9,836 nt of DNA from DSSM01 sp964484125 (GTDB taxonomy: Bacteria; Bacteroidota; Ignavibacteria; Tepidaquicellales; Tepidaquicellaceae). The stretch covers positions 1-9,836 of the forward strand of contig CAZAEK010000043.1 in NCBI GenBank assembly GCA_964484125.1, read 5' to 3'. The notes below the pieces were generated by a model. That model saw only the letters and a list, made by a program, of their open reading frames with translations. It was not told the origin of the DNA and searched no databases. The translations under genes and the position numbers were made by a program. This document shows, piece by piece, positions 1 to 5,113 of this stretch. Numbering within the stretch: position 1 is the first letter of the stretch; every line of letters begins with the position of its first letter.

Positions 1-70
1 TACAAATTACAAACAAACAACTTCACCGAAACTAAAAAAATGACCCTGTTAAAATGAAATTATTCCTTTT

Positions 71-128
71 CTACAAACGTTCAATCCCTCCGGGATTGCC
101 GCACCCTGTAAAGGTGCTACGTTTGTAG
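71..128. repeat. REP-like palindromic element with three stems
   Basis: The outer arms CTACAAACGT (71-80) and ACGTTTGTAG (119-128) are perfect 10-bp inverted repeats. They enclose two adjacent hairpins: CAATCCC/GGGATTG (82-88 with 92-98, loop TCC) and GCACC/GGTGC (101-105 with 113-117, 7-nt loop). Almost every base is paired, giving a compact three-way junction in an intergenic position. This architecture fits extragenic palindromic (REP/BIME-like) elements, which in other bacteria are mobilised by TnpA-REP (Y1-type) transposases. No such transposase is in the window. The palindromes are directly visible; assignment to a dispersed repeat family is inference. Confidence 0.7.
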
Positions 129-181
129 CAAGTGAATCTTTCTTTTTCAGACTCAGTCAGGAGTCTCTTATTAGAATATGT

Positions 182-225
182 ATATTCGGTGAACATAATC
201 ACTGAATATCGGCATATTCGGTGAA
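182..225. repeat. ATATTCGGTGAA repeats, direct and inverted
   Basis: ATATTCGGTGAA occurs twice in direct orientation (182-193 and 214-225). An inverted, one-mismatch copy TCACTGAATAT lies between them (199-209). The central arm can pair with either flank, giving two mutually exclusive hairpins of 11 bp, each with one G-T pair. A further inverted core, TTCACCGAA, lies at 22-30. The spacing and repeated arms recall the multiple terminal repeats of some insertion sequences (IS21-like elements have such ends), but no transposase is present, so a remnant end is only a possibility. An operator array is an alternative. Confidence 0.5.
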
Positions 226-241
226 ATTAATAAATATCAAA

Positions 242-273
242 AAAAAAGGATTGACTCTCGTCAACCCTTTTTT
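242..273 (-). terminator. Rho-independent terminator of dnaK
   Basis: Read on the minus strand, the stem is AAAAAAGG-G-TTGAC pairing with GTCAA-T-CCTTTTTT around the tetraloop GAGA (a GNRA loop). The single non-Watson-Crick position is a G-U pair in minus-strand RNA but an A-C mismatch in plus-strand RNA, so the hairpin favours minus-strand transcripts. A run of U follows. It starts 25 bp beyond the dnaK stop codon and closes the hsp20-dnaK unit. Confidence 0.85.
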
Positions 274-297
274 ATATTTTATATCTTTTCGCTCTTT

Positions 298-2247
298 TTA
301 TTTCTTGTCGTCAACTACTTCAAAATCTGCATTCTCTACCTTGCCGTCATCTTTCTTGCCTTGCTCAGGTCCGGTTTGCTCGCCGCCTTGCTGACTGCCG
401 AAGCCTGCACCTGCTCCAGGCTCTGATTTGGTTTGTGAATACATCTGAGATGACGCTTCTTCCCATGCCTTGTTATATTCTTCGATTGCTGTCTTTATCT
501 GTGCCGCATTATCCGCCTTCGCCGCTTCTTTCAATCTGTCTATTGATGATTGTATCTTTGAGCGTGTCTCAGGATTTATCTTTGCTTCGAATTCCTTCAG
601 CTGTTTCTCGCCCTGGAATACCATCGAATCTGCCTGATTCTTTAAGTCTATCAGTTCTCTTCTCTTCTTGTCTTCTTCTTCGTGTTCCTTTGCGTCTCTC
701 TTCATCTTTTCAATTTCTGATTCGCTTAAACCGGATGAGTGTGTGATTCTTATATCCTGCTGTTTGCCTGTGCCTAAATCTTTTGCTGTTACGTGTAATA
801 TTCCGTTTGCGTCTATGTCAAATGTTACTTCTATCTGTGGCACTCCGCGCGGTGCTGGTGGTATTCCATCTAGATGGAATCTGCCAAGCGTTCTGTTGTC
901 AACTGCCATTGGTCTCTCACCCTGTAATACGTGTATCTCTACTGACGGTTGATTGTCTGAAGCTGTTGAAAATACCTGCGATTTCTTTGTGGGTATGGTT
1001 GTGTTTGCTTCTATTAACTTTGTCATTACGCCGCCAAGTGTTTCAATTCCGAGTGATAGGGGAGTTACGTCAAGCAATAATACATCTGATACGTCTCCTG
1101 CTAATACGCCACCCTGAATTGCCGCTCCGATTGCGACTACTTCATCAGGATTTACACCTTTGTGCGGCTCTTTACCGAATAATCTCTTTACAGTTTCCTG
1201 TACCATTGGAATTCTTGTCGAACCGCCAACTAATATTACTTCATCTATCTCTTCTTTTCTGAATCCTGAATCCTGTATTGCCTTCTCACAAGGTACTTCT
1301 GTTCTCTTTACTAAATCTGCTATCAGTGATTCAAATTTTGAACGTGTTATTGTTTCGAGTAAAAACTTAGGTCCGTCTGCAGTTGCAGTGATGTATGGAA
1401 GGTTTACTTCTGTCTGTGATGATGTTGATAATGCCTTTTTCGCAGATTCTGCCGCTTCCTTTAATCTCTGCAATGCCATCGGGTCTTTTCTTAAATCAAT
1501 TCCTTCCTTTTTCTGGAATTCGTCTGCTAAATAGTCTATTAACCTCTGGTCAAAGTCATCGCCGCCTAAGTGTCCGTCTCCGTTTGTTGATTTTACTTCA
1601 AATACTCCATCACCTAATTCAAGTATTGATATATCGAATGTTCCGCCGCCTAAGTCATATACGGCTATCTTCTGATTCTTTTTCTTTTTGTCAAGTCCGT
1701 ATGCCAATGCTGCTGCTGTTGGCTCGTTGATTATTCTTTTTACATCAAGTCCTGCTATCTTTCCCGCATCCTTTGTTGCCTGTCTCTGTGCATCGTTAAA
1801 ATATGCAGGAACTGTTATTACCGCCTCGGTTACCGGCTGTCCAAGGTAATCCTCCGCTGTCTTCTTCATCTTCTGTAATATCATTGCTGATATCTCAGGC
1901 GGTGAATATACCCTCGTCTGATTGCTCGATGGATCCTTTATCTCTACTCTGGCTACGTCATTGTCTCCTCTTATTACTTTATATGAGACTTCTGATATCT
2001 CACTCTGTACTTCATCATACCTTCTTCCCATAAATCTTTTAATCGAGTAAATCGTGTTCGCAGGATTTGTTACTGCCTGTCTTTTTGCCGGGTCTCCTAC
2101 AAGTCTTTCGCCTGTCTTTGCAAATGCTACTACCGATGGCGTTGTCCTTGTTCCTTCGGAATTCTGTATTACTACCGGATCATTGCCTTCCATTACTGCT
2201 ACGCATGAGTTTGTGGTACCTAAGTCAATTCCTATTATTTTTCCCAT
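298..2247 (-). CDS. dnaK: Molecular chaperone DnaK (Hsp70)
   Basis: This is cytoplasmic Hsp70: an ATP-driven chaperone that binds exposed hydrophobic peptides and normally works with DnaJ and GrpE. At 649 residues it is of full family length. The nucleotide-binding domain (about 1-385) shows the phosphate-binding motif IDLGTTNS (7-14), the second phosphate motif DLGGGTFD (198-205) and the adenosine motif VILVGGSTRIP (337-347). The linker DVLLLDVTPLSLG (388-400) joins it to the beta-sandwich substrate domain and a helical lid (about 505-605). A Gly/Gln-rich tail ends in EVVDDKK, resembling the usual acidic EEVKDKK-type terminus. The ATG is preceded by AAAGGA with an 8-nt gap. The gene lies 108 bp downstream of hsp20, across a GC-rich hairpin. 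No grpE, dnaJ or hrcA lies beside it and no CIRCE operator (TTAGCACTC-N9-GAGTGCTAA) is present upstream. Stop is TAA. Confidence 0.98.
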   Translation of the reverse strand: MGKIIGIDLGTTNSCVAVMEGNDPVVIQNSEGTRTTPSVVAFAKTGERLVGDPAKRQAVTNPANTIYSIKRFMGRRYDEVQSEISEVSYKVIRGDNDVARVEIKDPSSNQTRVYSPPEISAMILQKMKKTAEDYLGQPVTEAVITVPAYFNDAQRQATKDAGKIAGLDVKRIINEPTAAALAYGLDKKKKNQKIAVYDLGGGTFDISILELGDGVFEVKSTNGDGHLGGDDFDQRLIDYLADEFQKKEGIDLRKDPMALQRLKEAAESAKKALSTSSQTEVNLPYITATADGPKFLLETITRSKFESLIADLVKRTEVPCEKAIQDSGFRKEEIDEVILVGGSTRIPMVQETVKRLFGKEPHKGVNPDEVVAIGAAIQGGVLAGDVSDVLLLDVTPLSLGIETLGGVMTKLIEANTTIPTKKSQVFSTASDNQPSVEIHVLQGERPMAVDNRTLGRFHLDGIPPAPRGVPQIEVTFDIDANGILHVTAKDLGTGKQQDIRITHSSGLSESEIEKMKRDAKEHEEEDKKRRELIDLKNQADSMVFQGEKQLKEFEAKINPETRSKIQSSIDRLKEAAKADNAAQIKTAIEEYNKAWEEASSQMYSQTKSEPGAGAGFGSQQGGEQTGPEQGKKDDGKVENADFEVVDDKK

Positions 2248-2282
2248 AACTTTTTTCCTTTCTTTAGTTTTTTCGTATAAAA

Positions 2283-2308
2283 CCCCGCCGGATTCTCTCC
2301 GGTCGGGG
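2283..2308 (-). terminator. GC-rich hairpin between hsp20 and dnaK
   Basis: Two stacked stems, CCCCG/CGGGG (2283-2287 with 2304-2308) and CCGGA/TCCGG (2288-2292 with 2298-2302), form a nearly continuous 10-bp GC-rich stem with one bulged base and a 5-nt loop. On the minus strand it is followed only by TTTTA, a short U-run. It could terminate most hsp20 transcripts, giving more sHsp than DnaK mRNA, or act as a processing or stabilising hairpin in the dnaK 5' leader. The second CGGGG at 2333-2337 could compete for the same pairing arm. Confidence 0.6.
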
Positions 2309-2312
2309 ATTG

Positions 2313-2341
2313 ATTATTTAAGTTGATTTTTTCGGGGTCAA
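2313..2341 (-). promoter_or_regulatory. Possible housekeeping promoter for dnaK alone
   Basis: On the minus strand TTGACC (2341-2336) is followed after 17 bp by AATAAT (2318-2313). Each hexamer is one mismatch from the sigma-70 consensus. The predicted start, near 2306, would put the 2283-2308 hairpin at the very 5' end of a dnaK-only transcript. If the organism uses Bacteroidota-type promoters the match may be fortuitous. Confidence 0.35.
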
Positions 2342-2355
2342 TCTTTTTGCGTTAC

Positions 2356-2784
2356 TTATTTCAGCTTTATTTCTTTTACAACCGGCTTCACTTCTTCTTT
2401 CTTGGGTAACGTTAATTTTAACATTCCGTCTTTGAATTCAGCTTCGATGTCGTCTTTCTTGATGTCATCGGATACTGTGAAACTTCTCGAAAACTCGCCA
2501 TAGAATATTTCGTTCATAATTAGTGTGTTGTCTTCTTTCTTTTCTTCTTTCTGCTTGGTTCCGCTGATTGATAATAAGTTGTTTTCAAGTGTTATCTTTA
2601 CATCGTCTTTAGTTACTCCGGGCATCTCCATCTGAATATAGAAGTTGTCCTTGTCCTCAGTTATTCTTGTCCTCGGGGTGAAATGTTTTGTCATAGTGTC
2701 TTCTGAAAAGAACGGTGAGTTGAATAATGATTTGAATGCATCATTAATTAAATCTGTTTCTCTTTTGAATTTTACTAAGTTCAT
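2356..2784 (-). CDS. Small heat-shock protein, Hsp20/alpha-crystallin family
   Basis: This is an ATP-independent holdase that captures unfolding proteins and passes them to the DnaK system. The protein has 142 residues, normal for a bacterial sHsp. A short variable N-terminal region (1-37, FFSEDT near 25-30) precedes the alpha-crystallin domain (about 38-129), beginning PRTRITEDKDNFYI with the family-typical EMPGVTKDDVKI (53-64). The domain ends with AEFKDGMLKLTLPK (115-128), matching the conserved A-x-x-x-x-G-x-L signature. The tail carries I-K-L (139-141), equivalent to the I-x-I/V motif used for oligomer assembly. The start is fixed by AGGAGG (2794-2799) with 9-nt spacing. It is the first gene after the sigma-54-like promoter and precedes dnaK on the same strand, so a chaperone operon or partial operon is likely. 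Confidence 0.96.
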   Translation of the reverse strand: MNLVKFKRETDLINDAFKSLFNSPFFSEDTMTKHFTPRTRITEDKDNFYIQMEMPGVTKDDVKITLENNLLSISGTKQKEEKKEDNTLIMNEIFYGEFSRSFTVSDDIKKDDIEAEFKDGMLKLTLPKKEEVKPVVKEIKLK

Positions 2785-2845
2785 AATTTTATTCCTCCTG
2801 TATATTTTTTATTTTTTTATTTTTTATTTTTTTCTTTTTGTTACG
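2785..2845 (-). promoter_or_regulatory. A-tract 5' leader and strong RBS of hsp20
   Basis: Between the predicted sigma-54 start (near 2845) and the ATG, the minus-strand leader is almost all A with runs of 5, 7, 6, 7 and 6 separated by single bases (2805-2839). Within it a 15-bp unit is repeated in tandem (2805-2819 and 2820-2834, 14/15 identical). It ends with AGGAGG nine nucleotides before ATG. Such a leader should be unstructured and favour ribosome loading. It shows no ROSE- or FourU-type thermometer pairing. Confidence 0.6.
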
Positions 2846-2854
2846 CCATATATA

Positions 2855-2872
2855 TTGCAATATCCGTGCCAA
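2855..2872 (-). promoter_or_regulatory. Sigma-54 (RpoN) promoter of hsp20(-dnaK)
   Basis: The minus strand reads TTGGCACGGATATTGCAA. This matches the RpoN consensus YTGGCACG-N4-TTGCW at every defined position, with exactly 10 bp between the -24 GG (2870-2869) and the -12 GC (2858-2857). The predicted transcription start is near 2845, about 60 nt before the hsp20 ATG. Sigma-54 promoters need an ATP-driven enhancer-binding activator bound upstream; candidate sites lie at 2901-2967. No activator gene is in the window. Confidence 0.85.
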
Positions 2873-2900
2873 AGTGTTTTTTGCGAAAAAATTTTCAAAT

Positions 2901-2967
2901 ATGAGAAATATTTTTCGTAAATCAATTAATTTGTGAATTATTTTTCGCTTTTGTGAATATTTTTTCT
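2901..2967. promoter_or_regulatory. Three phased 17-bp repeats, candidate activator sites
   Basis: Copies begin at 2901, 2931 and 2951 and share the pattern TTGTGAATWWTTTTTCG (neighbouring copies 14/17 identical). Their offsets, 30 and 20 bp, place them close to the same face of the helix. They lie about 55-120 bp upstream of the predicted sigma-54 start, where enhancer-binding proteins usually bind. A weaker inverted copy may lie at 2883-2900, between the array and the -24 box. The repeats are visible; the activator role is inference, and low complexity in this AT-rich region is the main caveat. Confidence 0.5.
2920..2932 (+). promoter_or_regulatory. IHF-like site between activator repeats
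   Basis: AATCAATTAATTT matches the IHF consensus WATCAANNNNTTR at all defined positions except the last. It lies between the first and second 17-bp repeats, about 75-87 bp upstream of the predicted start, where IHF or HU bending commonly brings activator and RpoN polymerase together. The AT-rich background makes a chance match plausible. Confidence 0.25.
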
Positions 2968-2972
2968 GTAAT

Positions 2973-3003
2973 AAAAAACGTCCTGGACGGGCGTCGCAGG
3001 ACG
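2973..3003 (-). terminator. Rho-independent terminator of the secreted-protein gene
   Basis: On the minus strand CGTCCTG pairs with CAGGACG (2979-2985 with 2997-3003), an inner GAC/GTC pair closes a GCCC loop with one bulged base, and T6 (2978-2973) follows directly. It lies 33 bp after the stop codon at 3037 and insulates the sigma-54 promoter region from upstream transcription. Confidence 0.88.
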
Positions 3004-3036
3004 GTTCTTAGTGGATGAATGTATAAATGTAGGGTG

Positions 3037-3525
3037 TTAGTATATTTCTGTTGTTTGTAAGGTCAGTTTTTTATTACTATATGTGTATGATTCAAATACC
3101 CATTTTTCACTCTTCCTAGATGATATGTATAACTTCTGATCCTTTATCGCAAATCCTACGTCGTCCGGAGTGTCCCTCCATTGTGCATTGAATTCGCCTA
3201 CCTTTGTATAGGCGTTTAATGATTCATTTACAAATACTATCACCTTATATGTGTTCTTCGGTAATGTCTTGTTTTTATATGCTATTACTAAATCTGGTAA
3301 GCTGTCTTTTGAAAAATCTCCAACCCCGAAATTTACTATTATTACATTTGGTGGTATCTGATTTGCCAAATTATCTACTAATCTCTCAGGCAAAAATTCG
3401 TCTAACATTGATAAAAATGTTTCTACATCATAATTATCCGATTCATTCGCACCGGATACCTGTGCATTCGAATTTATACTTACTAAAATTGCTACGAGAG
3501 ATAATATTAAGATAGTTTTTTTCAT
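3037..3525 (-). CDS. Small secreted protein of unknown function
   Basis: The 162-residue protein begins MKKTILILSLVAILVSINSNA, a typical Sec signal peptide with likely cleavage after A21 before Q22. The mature part is about 140 residues. VGDFSKDSLPDLVIAY (68-83) resembles one FG-GAP/VCBS-type repeat (G-D-F-x-x-D-x-x-P-D-L-V-I), normally a calcium-binding beta-propeller blade segment. Only one copy is seen and the middle acidic residues are partly missing, so a full propeller is impossible. The C-terminal half is rich in beta-forming and aromatic residues (KWVFESYTYSNKKL, 141-154). No cysteines, membrane segment after the signal, or C-terminal sorting domain is visible. It has its own promoter, with a start so close to the ATG that no Shine-Dalgarno fits, and its own terminator. 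I do not recognise a named family; it acts in the periplasm or outside the cell. Confidence 0.8.
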   Translation of the reverse strand: MKKTILILSLVAILVSINSNAQVSGANESDNYDVETFLSMLDEFLPERLVDNLANQIPPNVIIVNFGVGDFSKDSLPDLVIAYKNKTLPKNTYKVIVFVNESLNAYTKVGEFNAQWRDTPDDVGFAIKDQKLYISSRKSEKWVFESYTYSNKKLTLQTTEIY

Positions 3526-3536
3526 ATATTCTGTTA

Positions 3537-3567
3537 CAAACTTAACTTATTTAAAAATAAATGTCAA
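3537..3567 (-). promoter_or_regulatory. Bacteroidota-type promoter, near-leaderless
   Basis: The minus strand carries TTGACA (3567-3562), 17 bp, then TAAGTTTG (3544-3537). The second box is an exact TAnnTTTG, the -7 element of Bacteroidota primary-sigma promoters, and the TTG lies at the expected -33 distance. Initiation should fall about 5-8 nt further on, only a few bases before the ATG at 3525, consistent with the missing Shine-Dalgarno. Confidence 0.65.
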
Positions 3568-3609
3568 TAGTAAAATTTATAAAGTACAACTTTCGGTTGG
3601 TTTACTATT
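3566..3609. repeat. Nested inverted repeat overlapping the promoter
   Basis: AATAGTAAA (3566-3574) and TTTACTATT (3601-3609) are perfect 9-bp inverted arms. Inside are two alternative small hairpins, AAAGT/ACTTT (3581-3585 with 3589-3593) and CAAC/GTTG (3587-3590 with 3596-3599). One arm overlaps the TT of the TTGACA box. It may be a weak end structure for the flippase operon, although it lacks a U-run, or an operator for the secreted-protein gene. Confidence 0.45.
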
Positions 3610-3628
3610 AGTTATAAAAATAATGTGG

Positions 3629-5113
3629 TTATATTTCTGATTTTTTCTTCGACAATATTGACTTAATCCCTGCTAAACTTACTGTCCCTGACTTAATATT
3701 CGAATAAAAATAAATTATTATCAATCCTGTATTTATTAACACTGAAATTATTCCTCCCGGTTTTAAGTAAAAATTTATCAATGTGTTAATCAAATAAATT
3801 GCCACACTTAATAATATAATCATTGATATCTTTGTCCATTCAAATTCTATTTTATATACTTTCTGAGATATGAAATAAATATGTACATACATAATTAAAT
3901 ATGATAACAGCGTCGCAAATGCCGCTCCTGTCATTCCAAGTGCCGGTATTAATAATAAATTCAGTATTATATTCACAATTACTCCTTCCGTTGCTACAAG
4001 CAGCATATATCCTGTCTTGCTTTTGAAAAACGGTGCCGCATTAAATGTTGTAAATAATCCTGAGAAAAAATACGATAGCAGTATAACTGGCAATATTATC
4101 AATCCGCTCTGATATCTTTCATCAAGTATTGATATACCTCCTGCCTTTATTGTTACTATAGGCGGTATCAGAAATGCGAATATCAGGAAGAAAAATAATC
4201 CCGCAAATACATAATTTGAGAATATTGATGATATTATCTTTTTGTTGTCTGGATTTTCTGCTATGTTTAAAAAATACGGCGTAAAGGAAAATTTGAATGC
4301 TGATATTATCAGTCCCATCGCAGAAGCTAATCTGTAATTCGTGCTATATATACCTACTATGCTTTCATCGAAAAAATATTTCAGGAAAAACCTGTCCGAT
4401 ACGTCTATTATAAGTATGAATAATCCAATGAAAATAAAATTTGTTCCGAATATAGATAACCTCTTTGCCGCCTCAAAGTTTAATCTTATTCCAAAATATT
4501 CACTTGTTGTAATTATTCCGTATATGAATGAAAATAAATATGATACTATATATGCATATATTACCGATTCAACTCCAAGTCTAATTACCGTTATGAATAT
4601 CACATTTAAAATCAGATTTATAATCAATGAAATTGTTGATAATATTATATATTTCTTTGGGTTCAGTTCTGCCCTCAGTAGCAATAACGGAAATCTTGAT
4701 ATAGTGTCAAAAAAAAGCAATACAGCTAATAATTTTACTAAATAACTTCCTTTCTCCGGATTTTCAAATTTTATTAATTCCGAAATATTTCCAGTATTTA
4801 TATATATTATTGCAGAAAATATTAAAGACGTTATTATAAGTAGTGATATTGTCGTTGAATATATTTTCTTCTTTCCTTCATTCGATTTCTCTTCTGTGAA
4901 AAATTTTATGAAAGATGATTCCATTCCAAATACATAGAATACCGATACGAATAACCAGAGCGATAATACAATATTCAGCATTCCGAGTTCAGACGGTGAG
5001 TAAAAAAATGTATATAAAGGTATCAGTAGAAATGACAGAAACCTGTTAATAAATAATCCAACCCCGTATATTGCAGTCTGTGAAAAGAATTCCTTTATCG
5101 CATTATTCCTCAT
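3629..5113 (-). CDS. Wzx-type polysaccharide flippase (MOP superfamily)
   Basis: This integral inner-membrane protein is likely to flip a lipid-linked glycan from the cytoplasmic to the periplasmic face. It has 494 residues, normal for Wzx/RfbX-like transporters, and about 13-14 hydrophobic segments along its whole length. The first amphipathic helix and membrane segment, QTAIYGVGLFINRFLSFLLIP (about 13-33), fits the family start. A conserved-looking central region SDRFFLKYFFDESIVGIYSTNYRLA resembles the D-R-x-x-L...G-x-Y motif of the oligosaccharide flippases. AALGMTGAAFATLLSY-like sequence follows in the second half (ALGMTGAAFATLLSYL). It is the last gene of the glycan operon; its ATG overlaps the glycosyltransferase stop by 11 nt, with AGGA 8 nt upstream. 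MurJ is less likely given the context. The substrate is unknown. Confidence 0.9.
   Translation of the reverse strand: MRNNAIKEFFSQTAIYGVGLFINRFLSFLLIPLYTFFYSPSELGMLNIVLSLWLFVSVFYVFGMESSFIKFFTEEKSNEGKKKIYSTTISLLIITSLIFSAIIYINTGNISELIKFENPEKGSYLVKLLAVLLFFDTISRFPLLLLRAELNPKKYIILSTISLIINLILNVIFITVIRLGVESVIYAYIVSYLFSFIYGIITTSEYFGIRLNFEAAKRLSIFGTNFIFIGLFILIIDVSDRFFLKYFFDESIVGIYSTNYRLASAMGLIISAFKFSFTPYFLNIAENPDNKKIISSIFSNYVFAGLFFFLIFAFLIPPIVTIKAGGISILDERYQSGLIILPVILLSYFFSGLFTTFNAAPFFKSKTGYMLLVATEGVIVNIILNLLLIPALGMTGAAFATLLSYLIMYVHIYFISQKVYKIEFEWTKISMIILLSVAIYLINTLINFYLKPGGIISVLINTGLIIIYFYSNIKSGTVSLAGIKSILSKKKSEI

Noticed and set aside
43..113. ACCCTGTTAAA (43-53) and ACCCTGTAAAG (103-113) as a repeat pair
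   Set aside because: The shared core is only 7 bp and the second copy is explained by the 101-117 hairpin.
71..128. tRNA-like cloverleaf
   Set aside because: Only 58 nt with two short hairpins; no anticodon arm, T-loop or D-loop consensus.
435..2326. Several long plus-strand reading frames opposite dnaK
   Set aside because: They are antisense shadows of a highly conserved gene, rich in Leu/Ser low-complexity sequence, with no RBS or recognisable domains.
2785..2972. CIRCE/HrcA operator or ROSE/FourU RNA thermometer upstream of hsp20
   Set aside because: No TTAGCACTC-N9-GAGTGCTAA dyad is present, and the A-only leader cannot pair with the AGGAGG in the way a ROSE or FourU element would.
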